Assembly (NCBI GenBank): GCA_020636315.1
Contig: JACJYA010000023.1
Location: forward strand, 1 to 64,000
Length of the DNA: 64,000 nucleotides
Reading direction: 5' to 3'
Source of the DNA: Lewinellaceae bacterium
GTDB taxonomy: Bacteria; Bacteroidota; Bacteroidia; Chitinophagales; Saprospiraceae
The position numbers and the translations under genes were made by a program. Below are positions 52,542 through 61,414 of this stretch, piece by piece. Under the pieces are notes generated by a model. It ran no database searches. It saw only the letters and a list, made by a program, of their open reading frames with translations, and was not told the origin of the DNA. How positions within the stretch are numbered: the first letter of the stretch is position 1; the number at the start of each line of letters is the position of its first letter.

Positions 52542-53969
52542 TCAAATGTTGGGCGACCAGACCGTATAGCTTTTTGGCGGGCATTGAATTTCTACCCAAC
52601 CACCGCCCTGGGTAGTGGGGTACCAGTTGGAATGGCCGGTGAAGTCCTTGATTTGAGTGTTGTACCAGTTGGTGGGCACCCACCTTTGCAGCCAGTTGTC
52701 CGAATTGTTCAGATAAACGATCAGGCCCGGGCCGTTGTAGCCATTTCTGCGGGCTACATATTCATCGTTGTCGGCGTAGAGGATGGAGGTGGTCCCTGTT
52801 GCTTTGTTGTTGTGTATCCAGATGAGGTTGTTCAGCCGCTCTTTGTCCAGCCACTCCTCGTAATCACGGTAGAAAATGGTGGGGTAACCTTCATGGGTTA
52901 GGATGTAGGCGTAGGCGAGCATTTTGTTCCAGATCTCATCGGTGTCGTGGTTGGCGACGAAGGTGACGGCCCTGAAGGGGTTTCTCTTCCACATCATGTC
53001 GTCGTAAAGGACGGAAAGGTTGTTCCCGTCGAAGGCGTCGTTCATTTTGTAATAACAGGCAAAATCGAAAACGCTGCTGTTGGCCTCATTGGCCCACCAG
53101 TTGAGGTAATCGACGTTGGAATCCCAGAGCTCGCCGACGGAGAAGCCGCCGACGTTGTTGTTCCATTCCCTCACGACCCAGGGAGCGAAGCCTTTGACAT
53201 AATCGAACCGCCAGCCGTCGAATCCGATGACGTTCTTGTAATATTTGCCTACGCCGTCGGATCTGTTCCACAGCCAGTCCTGGACATAGGGCACGTCGTG
53301 GCAGAGGTCGGGAAAACCGCCGAAGTAGCCCTCGTCATTGCTGTGCACCCAGTTGGAGTGGAAGTCGTGCTGAGACCGCAGGAACTTTCCGGAAGCCACC
53401 TGGGTGAAGTCCGTCCAGGTGGAATCATTGGTATATTGGTTGTATTCCAGTTGGCCGCCGCTGTTGTGGTTGATCACGATATCTGCATATACTTTCATGT
53501 TCTGGGCATGGGCTTCACTGATCAGGCCGGCCAGTTCGGCTTTCGACCCGAAGCGGGTTTCAACGGTCCCATTCTGGTTGTATTCTCCGAGGTCGAAATA
53601 ATCGGTGGGGTCATACCCCATGGAGGAGGCGCCACTTTGGGCCTTGGAAACCGGGGGCAGCCAGACGGCTTCGATGCCGGCACTGGACCAACTCTCAAGT
53701 TTGCTCGTAATGGTGTCCCACCAAACGCCGCCGGCCGGGGGGTCCCAGTAGAAGGCCTGCATCATCACTCCTCCGCCGGGGCCGCCGGAGAAGGTTCGGG
53801 TGGTAATCTCCTGCCCGTCGGTTTCCGTGCTGAATGGCGAACCGTCGTGCTGAGTGACATGGACGATATCGAGTTCGCGTTCTTCTGTGAGGGCGTCCTT
53901 CAGGTTGTCTTTTTTGCAGGAGAAAAGCGAAAGGGCAAGTAATACAAGGTAGGGCGTTAAGTTTTTCAT
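52542..53969 (-). CDS. Alpha-amylase, GH13 lipoprotein
   Basis: 475 residues from the ATG at 53,969; a longer frame to 54,101 lacks sense. The lipoprotein signal ends LLALSLFSC. The GH13 regions are DIVINHN (region I), GFDGWRFDYVKGF (II, nucleophile Asp), SVGELWDSN (III, acid/base Glu) and FVANHDTDE (IV). MMQAFYWDPPAGGVWWDTI and WLPPVSKAQSG are typical of liquefying/plant-type amylases (GH13_5/6-like). It cleaves alpha-1,4 glucan bonds in starch or glycogen and should be tethered outside the cytoplasm. Upstream on the same strand is a membrane AraC-type regulator locus with starch-binding-like domains. Confidence 0.94.
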   Translation of the reverse strand: MKNLTPYLVLLALSLFSCKKDNLKDALTEERELDIVHVTQHDGSPFSTETDGQEITTRTFSGGPGGGVMMQAFYWDPPAGGVWWDTITSKLESWSSAGIEAVWLPPVSKAQSGASSMGYDPTDYFDLGEYNQNGTVETRFGSKAELAGLISEAHAQNMKVYADIVINHNSGGQLEYNQYTNDSTWTDFTQVASGKFLRSQHDFHSNWVHSNDEGYFGGFPDLCHDVPYVQDWLWNRSDGVGKYYKNVIGFDGWRFDYVKGFAPWVVREWNNNVGGFSVGELWDSNVDYLNWWANEANSSVFDFACYYKMNDAFDGNNLSVLYDDMMWKRNPFRAVTFVANHDTDEIWNKMLAYAYILTHEGYPTIFYRDYEEWLDKERLNNLIWIHNNKATGTTSILYADNDEYVARRNGYNGPGLIVYLNNSDNWLQRWVPTNWYNTQIKDFTGHSNWYPTTQGGGWVEIQCPPKSYTVWSPNI

Positions 53970-54087
53970 CGTTTTGCTGGTCTGGTTTGTTTTAGTGGAT
54001 TTGGAAAGATCAGTTGGATCACAGTGCAATATTATCCAAGGTGACGAAAATATTCGCCGCAGATTATAATCTGAAACATGATTTACA

Positions 54088-54308
54088 GGATTTTTTTGCA
54101 ACTATTCAGCATCATCGAAGCAGACGGCAGAAAATGCCCTGTTTTGCCCCAACCCTGAAGGGTGACAGCGCATTTTCTGCCTTTGCTCCCTTTGCACCGT
54201 CGCCGGAGCAGCTTCGGCGCATAGGCGACAGGGCCGGGGCAGACAAAGGTAGAAAATGTGCTTTCCCGTTGATGCTGAATAGTTACGGATTTTTTTGAAA
54301 CTATCAGG
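54088..54308. repeat. Inverted and direct repeat pair between amylase and regulator
   Basis: AACTATTCAGCATC (54,100-54,113) is inverted exactly at 54,271-54,284. In addition GGATTTTTTTG occurs directly at about 54,088 and 54,287. The interior (about 160 bp) has no gene. It looks like a small mobile-repeat footprint. Further on, 54,372-54,408 is a run of AGAAACC units. Confidence 0.65.
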
Positions 54309-54430
54309 AAAGAAGGGGCCTTTTGACAAAGATTCCGGGGATTAGGCAGAAAGGACAGAAAACCCGGAAACCCAGAAACCAGAAACCAGAAACCAGAAAC
54401 CAAAAACCCTCCCAGGCTTTATAAGGGAGT

Positions 54431-55586
54431 TCACTCCGCCACTTCTTTGAGGTATTCCCGTGGGGTGCAGTTTTCCAGTTTCTTGAAAGAGCGGTTGAAA
54501 GCCGATTTGGAGTTGAAACCGACGATAAAGGCGATGGCGAGCAGGGTATGGTTCTGATATTCTTCCTGTTGGGCGAGGCGCTTAAATTCCTCGATGCGGT
54601 AGGAATTGATGAAGTCATTGAAGTTCATTCCATATCCTTCATTAATGACTCTGGACAGGGAGTGTGGCGTGGTGTCCGCCATATTTGCCAGGGCATTGAG
54701 GCTGATACCGGGGTTGCGATAGGGCTGTTTTTTTTGCATTGAGGCTTCGAGCCGTTCTTTGATCTCCTGCATTTCCTCACTGCCCATGGAATCTGCTTTT
54801 TTCTTTTTTCTTCCTGCCCTTCTTCAGACGGGGGTATCTGGGGGCGGGAGCTTGAATATCTCAGGTTGCCGCATGGTGTAGCAGCCGAGGAAAAAAGGCG
54901 GTCAGGGAGAACGCCACCCACAGGGTGTCAGTGGTTTTTCTGTAATGAAGCTCATATCCTGCTCCAGAAGGAGAAACCGCCCTGATCAGGTAGGTGGCGT
55001 ACCAGATGATGTCAGGCAGGCGAACTTGAGCCACATGACCACCCGCAGGAATTCAAGGTTGGGCTCTGAAAGCGTGAGTGTCTTCGGATTCCCGTTCGTA
55101 TTGTTTTATGGTCCGCCGGCAAAGGAACCAGTATATGCAATTGAAAACGAGGGCAAAACCACCTGACCAGGCAAAAAAACTTTGAACTCCTGGTTGACTA
55201 CTTTGGCGATGAACTCCTCTCTGGGCATCAGGAAAAGAGGAAGATAAAGGGCAACCTGGAGCAGGAACGGAATGAAATGCCACCAGCTGATCCCCAGCTT
55301 GTCCTTACTGGGAGACCTCAACAGGCGGTTGATATAGAGTAAAAAGACAGGGGCATAGGTGAAATAAATGAAATCGGGCAGCACCAATAACAGGCGGGGT
55401 ATCCGGTTGAAAATATCCCGGTCATAAGTTGATACCCTTCCCGCCAGGGCAAGGGAAAGCAGGAGCAGTAAAGGCCAGACAACACGCGATTACTGCCCGG
55501 TTGTTGTTCTGCAGGGTATTGATACCAGGATCAGCAGCAATCCCTGGAAGGCAGCCAGCAGTAATAAGAAGGTATAAAAGTTGATG
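54431..55586 (-). pseudogene. Membrane AraC-family regulator, broken by several frameshifts
   Basis: The 3' part (54,431-54,787) is intact: 118 residues with an AraC helix-turn-helix (GISLNALANMADTTPHSLSR; HTLLAIAFIVGFNSKSAFNR; CTPREYLKEV). Upstream, pieces in different frames join into a membrane domain with about seven helices: LLLLAAFQGLLLILVSI, then VVWPLLLLLSLALAGR, then LPDFIYFTYAPVFLLYINRL, then FIPFLLQVALYLPLFLMP, then FALVFNCIYWFLCRR. This is the 7TM-plus-AraC layout common in Bacteroidota. At least four one-base shifts are needed, as elsewhere in this stretch, so sequencing error is likely. The membrane domain continues in sense from the starch-binding-like repeats upstream without an ATG. 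Confidence 0.7.
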
Positions 55587-56284
55587 GGGTTGCCGGTACC
55601 AGGTCTTCCCAGGATTCTACGGTGGCTATTACCCCGGAAGGAGCCTGTTCTCCGAGGATAAACTGGCGGTTGACCCGTGCTTTACCGCCGTTACGCCTTC
55701 CTTCGATGGTCTCCCAACTGCCGCGGGTGAATTTGTAGAAAGTGGTATCCTCCATGAGCGGAATACGCACCTTATAGGTTCCATCTTCCTGTTCTTCCAG
55801 CAGATAGTCAGGGTCGCCGGGATGCCAGTCGTTGAAACTGCCTACGGCATAGAGAGAAGCGTCCGGAGGGTATTGTCCGGCACCTTTTCCACCGTGATGG
55901 TACCAGCCATACCGGGAGTTGACAGGCAGGTCATCCCAGCTCAGTATTTTGAGCCATACCGTATCACTTTGTCCATCGTAATGGCGGTTGGGAACAAACT
56001 GGTAAAAGGCATTGGTTTCAACTTTTTCCCATGCGCCTCGGGTGGCCTTTGTACTCGAAAATGCTGCCGGTGGGGAAGGTTCAGGGTGAGAAAGAAACTA
56101 CCGGATCCATCCTTCCGGAACGAATAATCCGGGTTTCAGGTTCCCAGTTGTTGAAAGCACCGCTGAGGAATAGGGAATCCGAATCCGGGGTATTGGGCGG
56201 AAGGGTTTCAATAATAAAGGTAACCTGGGCACTCATAGCCAGTGCCAGCAGAAAGCATCCCACAACGGCTAAGCTTTTTCGCAT
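55587..56284 (-). pseudogene. Two starch-binding-like (CBM20/48-type) domains with signal peptide, one frameshift
   Basis: The product starts MRKSLAVVGCFLLALAMSAQ, a signal peptide. Domain 1 follows (TFIIETLPPNTPDSDSLFLS, then GAFNNWEPETR). After a one-base shift near 56,060 it continues TRGAWEKVETNAFYQFVPNR. Domain 2 is DASLYAVGSFNDWHPGDPDY ... TTFYKFTRGSWETIEGRRNG ... NRQFILG. The pattern GxFNxWxPG ... YKFTRGxWxxVE ... NRxF is that of starch-binding/CBM20-48-like domains in Bacteroidota esterases and glucanases. Domain 2 ends VESWEDL and, after a shift, runs into the membrane helices of the AraC protein. The two features are probably one gene: an extracellular glycan-binding sensor, 7TM and AraC HTH. 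Confidence 0.65.
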
Positions 56285-56475
56285 AGGTCATTGGTCCGTT
56301 CCGGCTAAAATTAAGCATTAAATGGCAAGCAGAGCGGGAAGTGGTGCTAAAAGTCACCGGCTTTATTGCTATCAGTCATTAATCTGCTATTTTCCAATAC
56401 TTAACTTAATGGGCGAAAGATCCAGAAAGAGGCGGCGCCCCGCCATCTTTGTTTGTTTAATGAAACAAGAACGTT

Positions 56476-56810
56476 ATGTACCTCTACGTTGAATTGTGGA
56501 GCCAAAGCCCGAATGGAATAACCTGCCTTGTGAACAGCGGGAAGAATTTCTTTCCATACTTGCTCCGGGCGTAAACCGGATGAAAGGTACCTTAAAGCCG
56601 AATTGGTGGGATTTGCCGTATGTGATGAAGCCGCGCCGCTGGATTCGGAATATCGCTATCTGGTAGTGGAAACTGCCCAATCGTACCATGTTCACATGCT
56701 GGAAAAAAAGCGCGGTGCAGGAAGAGGGCTGAAATTACTTTGACATCACCAATGCCAGGGGCAAGGTGATCTCCGTCAATGATTTCGTCGGCGATATGGT
56801 CAAAGTATAA
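56476..56810 (+). pseudogene. DUF6616-like small protein, frameshifted
   Basis: The reconstructed product begins MYLYVELWSQ, continues PEWNNLPCEQREEFLSILAP and LVGFAVCDEAAPLDSEYRYL, and ends YFDITNARGKVISVNDFVGD. The opening MYxYVELWxxKPEW and a late NYFxxxNARG fit DUF6616. At least three one-base shifts and a TGA in place of an expected Trp codon are needed. Given the region, sequence error is likelier than loss. The function of the family is unknown. Confidence 0.55.
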
Positions 56811-56811
56811 A

Positions 56812-57058
56812 GCATAGGCTGTTTCCGCCTGAGAACTTGTTATCGTTTGCAGTGTGAAGTTCTGACGGGAATCTACAGGGTTATGTTGTCTTCCTTGTCG
56901 GCAAGGTGGATGATGTCGTCCAGATGTTCGGTATTGATTACCATTACGCCTCCATCAGCCGCGGACTGATCGATACCCGCGACATCGTTTACTTCCTTTC
57001 TCTCATCGCCTTATTCATTATGATGACGGTGGTTTCTCTGGAGCGGAGGAAGTGGTAG
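56812..57058 (+). pseudogene. gldF: C-terminal part of gliding-motility ABC transporter permease GldF
   Basis: The last 50 codons are intact: VVQMFGIDYHYASISRGLID, then TRDIVYFLSLIALFIMMTVV and SLERRKW. This is the conserved end of GldF, the membrane permease of the gliding ABC transporter. Further upstream, shifted frames give ENLLSFAV and TGIYRVMLSSLS, which also fit. The N-terminal 170 or so residues are absent: the preceding DNA is the DUF6616 gene. Either a deletion or an assembly join has removed them. gldG follows at once. Confidence 0.7.
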
Positions 57059-57151
57059 GGAGGAGGAAAGGTGTAAAGGTGGAAAGGTGCCGGAGCTTCC
57101 GGGACGCTTCTCTTTTACACCCTTACACCCTAATATCCAGAACAGAAAACA

Positions 57152-58877
57152 ATGAGCAATATGAAAAACAGGAAATTACAATCGCTGCTTCAGCTGGGGC
57201 TGTTTGCAGGAGTATTGTTATTTCTGAATATCCTGGCCAATGCGCGGATTAACGGCAGGGCACTTTATGGAAGCCTGGACCTGACCGAGGAAAAGCGCTA
57301 TACCCTGACCGATGCTACCCGCAATCTGCTTGAAGGCCTGGATGATGTGGTTTTCATCAAGGTGTTGCTGGAGGGGATTTCCCGGCGGGCTTCAAACGGC
57401 TGCAGGCGGCAACCCGCGACGTTCTCGATGACTTCCGCTCCGCTTCCGGGTATGTGGAATACGAATTTGAAGATCCGGGAGCCGGAACCACAGAACAGAT
57501 CAATAAGCGCAGAGAGCAGTTGTCAAAAGACGGGATCAACCCGGTCAACCTTCGGGTAAAGGGAGTTGAGGGGACTTCTGAGAAACTGATCTACCCCTAC
57601 GCCATTATTTATTATAAGAACCGGGAGTTTACGATCAACCTGCTGGAAAATGAGGTCCCGGGTGTGCCTCCCGAAGTTACCCTGAACAATTCTGTCGGCT
57701 TCTGGAATACAAACTGGCTAATGCCATTCAAAAGCTGCAGCTGTCCCGCAAGCCGAATATCCTCTTTACGGAGGGTCAGGGAGAGTTGAGCCCTATGGAG
57801 ACGGCCAGCCTGGAAAAAAGTCGCTTCGCGAGTTCTATGAGACGGGACGGGTTTATCTCGACAGCGTGGTCAGTATCGGGCAGGATACCTCGGTGCTCAT
57901 TATTGCCAAACCCACCCTACTTTCTCGGAAAGGAACAAGTTCAAGATAGACCAATACGTGATGAACGGAGGGAAAGTACTCTGGCTGCTGGATAAGGTGG
58001 TGGCCGTCAACCTTGACAGCCTGCGCGGTACCGGAAGAGCTATTACCCCAACGAGTACGCCCTCAACCTGGATGACCTTTTGTTCAAGTACGGTATAAGG
58101 ATACAGCCCGACCTGGTCCTGGATATGCAGTGTTCCACCATTCCGCTGGCAACCGGGCTGGTGGGCAATGCTCCGCAGTTCGATTATTTTCGTTACCCCT
58201 ATCACCTGGTCGTCACTCCCGCAGTCCAACCATCCGGTGGTTAAGAGCCTGGGCGCCGTCAACCTGCTGTACGCCAGTTCGATCGATACCGATATAAAAA
58301 CCAGGACGGATGTGGAGAAACCGTATTGCTTCGTTCTTCACCCAATACCCGGGTACAGTTGATCCCTGTGGAAATGAATTTTGATTTTCTCCGCTACGAT
58401 CTGGACCCGAGTAAATTTAACCAGGAACCAAGGGCGCTGGCTATACTCTGGATGGCGTATTCCTTCCATGTATGAAAACCGGGTCTCTGAAAGCATGCTC
58501 GATGGTATCCGGCAACTGGGCATGGAATTCAGGGCTCAAAGTGAGCCAACGAGGATGATCGTTGTATCGGACGGGGATGTACAAGAATAAGGTCAACCTC
58601 AAAAACCAGTCGTTCAGCCCCTGGGCTACAATGAGTTCGACCGCTACCTGTTTGCCAACAAAGACCTGCTGATGAATGCCGTTGAATTCCTGCTGGATAA
58701 TAAGGGGGGATAGGATACCTGGGGTAAGGATGTTCGCCTTCGCCTTTTGGATACCGTAAAGGCCAAGGAGGAAACCGCCTTCTGGCAGTTGTTCAACATC
58801 AGTACTGCCGCTGGCCTTTCCTGCTGGCTTTCGGGGTGTTTTACAACTGGGTGAGAAGGAGGCGGTTTGCGCGTTAG
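57152..58877 (+). pseudogene. gldG: Gliding-motility protein GldG (auxiliary ABC transporter component), many frameshifts
   Basis: Joined across frames the product starts with a TM helix (SLLQLGLFAGVLLFLNILAN), continues DLTEEKRYTLTDATRNLLEG, VVFIKVLLEG, QKLQLSRKPNILFTEGQGEL, FDYFRYPYHLVV, VNLLYASSIDTDIK and DRYLFANKDLLMNAVEFLLD, and ends with a TM helix and VRRRRFAR. This is full-length GldG (about 570 residues), an ABC_transp_aux protein that works with GldA and GldF at the inner membrane in gliding and type IX secretion. Most breaks are repaired by adding one base to a homopolymer (for example G4 to G5 near 57,372, A6 to A7 near 57,814, T3 to T4 near 57,923, A3 to A4 near 58,320). The real gene is probably intact. 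Confidence 0.85.
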
Positions 58878-58971
58878 GGGGAGGTGGATTGCTGGATTGC
58901 TGGATAGATTGTTATATTGTTGATGTTGAGGGGTTTAAATGAAGTTTGAAAACTAAAAGAAAAGACAAAAG

Positions 58972-60004
58972 ATGAACCGGACACTAATACTTTTGATAGC
59001 CTTTCTGCTCCTGGGTGGGGGGGTATTCTGGTACTTCAGCCAGGGAGAAGATGAGAAAACCACACTACTAAGCGCCGACCGTACCTTTGCAGTTGAGGAC
59101 ATCAACCAGGTATATAAGATATTTATTGCCGACCGGCGAGGAGAGCGTACGACTCTGGAACGCCGGGACGGATACTGGCTTTACAATGGCCAATACAAGG
59201 CCTTACCTTCGGTGATGAGAAACCGCTGCTCGATGCCATCGCCCGGGTGCAGATCAAGTACAAGCCCCGCAGGCAGCTGTAGAGTCGATGGTGGAGTCCC
59301 TGGCTACTGAGGGCATGAAGGTGGAATTGTACGATAAAGACGGAGGGCTCCTCAAAGCCTATTACGTGGGCGGTTCCACTTCGGATGAGCGGGGAACTTA
59401 TATGATCATGGAAGGCGCCGAGCAGCCTTATGTACCCACCTTCCGGCCTGGGAGGGTAACCTGAGTGTTCGTTTCCGCCGTTACGGTGATGAATGGCGGG
59501 ACAAAACTCTTTTCTCCGAGGAGGTGGATAACATTCAATCGGTCTCCATCGAGTACCCCAAACAGCGCAACCAGTCGTTTATCCTGGAAGATACGCCCGA
59601 TGGTTATGAGGTGCGCCCGTTTTACGATATAACCCCCAGGATCCGCCGCCCCTTCCGGAAGGGGAGCGCAGAGGCCTTCCTGGTCAATTTTGAAAGCGTG
59701 GGGGCAGAGGCTTTTCGCTTAATTACGACGGCAGGGACTCCATCTCACAACTGGTGCCGTTCAGCATTATCACCCTGATCAATAAGCAGGAGATACCACC
59801 CAGGTTAAGCTTCATCCTATTATTCCGGAAAATGTCATTGCCCAGGATGCCAAATCCGGAGATTACGTCATTTACAGCAGTGAGATCGAGCGCTATTTCG
59901 CCGACCTCAACGGGAAGGATTTCCTGCTTGCCCAGCACCTTGTGCTGGAAAAATTGTTCTGGGGATACGGCTCCTTTTTTGAGAAAAACGATTTGTTGAA
60001 CTGA
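58972..60004 (+). pseudogene. DUF4340 domain protein, frameshifted
   Basis: MNRTLILLIAFLLLGGGVFW is an N-terminal TM anchor. It is followed by FAVEDINQVYKIFIADRRGE and TTLERRDGYWLYNGQYKALP (about 40-80), then SLATEGMKVELYDKDG, LLKAYYVGGST, DNIQSVSIEYPKQRNQSFIL and ENVIAQDAKSGDYVIYSSEI, ending FFEKNDLLN. This is DUF4340, usually encoded next to GldG-type ABC transporter components. About four one-base shifts interrupt it, in line with the region. It probably forms one operon with gldF and gldG. Confidence 0.75.
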
Positions 60005-60017
60005 TGTCGTGAGGAAA

Positions 60018-61260
60018 ATGAAAAAGCGGTTCTGTTCTCCTGTTCCATTCTGGCTGCTCTGCTGCTGCTGAGCGTGACTATTCCGGAGCGCTGGGGGTTC
60101 TTTACCACCGGCGGATCAACAGGATGGCGGCCTTTACCCTGCCCCCGGAAATGATCGGTTTTTTTAAAAAGAACATCGAATTCATAACGGAGCATGCCGT
60201 TGACCCCGATAAACGCCGGTATGCCACCCGGCATGAGGCCGTCCGGCATTACATTGATATTGACCACTGGGGGTGTATCCATTCCCTGAGGTGCCCCGTG
60301 AGTGGACGGAGGCGCTGATGAAATTCACTGAAGTGGGCGTGTTGCCCTCAAGTGGGGATACCCTCCGGCTCCGGCGGGATACTGTCAACAAGCAGGTGTT
60401 CATTACGCTGGACTACCAGGGGAATAAGTTGTCTGCGCCTTATGCTTCAGCCTACCGGGAATTCTTCGAACAACACATTAAACCACAATACTACGAAGAC
60501 AACTGGGCCATAGATTGCGATGCGCTCGGCGCTCTGTTCACCTGGAACCCGGAAGCCTGGACTGCCGCTCCGCCTACGCCGTCGATCATTTTTCGGAGTA
60601 TGGCATAGTCCCTTATCACCTGCTTCAGATGCAATACCGGCTGACGGAAGCCTTCCGGCAGAAAGACCAGGGGCGCATCCTGCGGCTGGCGGCCGAGATG
60701 GGCCATTACATCGGCGATGCCCACGTTCCTTTACATACCACTGAGAATTATAACGGTACCAGCTCACCGGCCAGGTGGGTATCCATGCGTTCTGGGAGAG
60801 CCGCATTCCCGAGCTGTTTGCCGATGAGCAATACGATTTTTTCGTCGGCAGGGCAGAGTACATCAGTGACCCTGCTACTTTTTTCTGGAAGGCCGTCCTG
60901 GACAGCCACCGGCTACTGGATAGCGTTTTAATCATTGAGCGGGAGCTCAGTGAAACCTATCCCGAAGACAAGCAATTCTGTTATGAAGAACGCCTTTACT
61001 GAACCATCCGCATTCAATGTACGGAGTACGCCGCTGCTTATCACCGGCGGCTTTCCGGAATGGTGGAAGCGCGCATGAGGGCATCCGTTCACGCCATTGG
61101 CAGCAGTTGGTACACTGCCTGGGTGGATGCTTACCAGCCGGTTTTACCCGCTTTTGAGCGGTATGAGCCCACTGTGGTGGAGCGCCGGGAGTGGGAAGGC
61201 CTCGGGCAGCAGGACAGGGGAGGAGAGGCGAAAGGCCACTTACCCCATGAAAATGAATGA
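60018..61260 (+). pseudogene. Zinc-dependent phospholipase C/S1-P1 nuclease-like protein, frameshifted
   Basis: Segments in different frames join to give a start MKK, a hydrophobic signal, RRINRMAAFTLPPEMIGFFK, AVRHYIDIDHWGVY, YGIVPYHLLQMQYRLTEAF, MGHYIGDAHVPLHTTENYNG, QVGIHAFWESRIPELFADEQ and RASVHAIGSSWYTAWVDAYQ. The spaced His and Asp residues (YIDIDHW; MGHYIGDAHVPLH; GIHAFWE) are the trinuclear zinc ligands of the phospholipase C/S1-P1 fold. It should be exported and cleave phosphodiesters in phospholipids or nucleic acid. About five shifts are needed. Confidence 0.72.
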
Positions 61261-61414
61261 GCAGTCAGTCTGAACACCCTGGTTTTCCTCGATTCAGGCC
61301 TCACTTTGTAACCTGGGGTAACCTTCCTGCGTTTAGGTAAATGAACGGGCGGGTTTTTTTTCGATCCCTTTTTTCATTAGATTTGAGAGGAAAAGTTCGC
61401 CCAAACCCAATATC

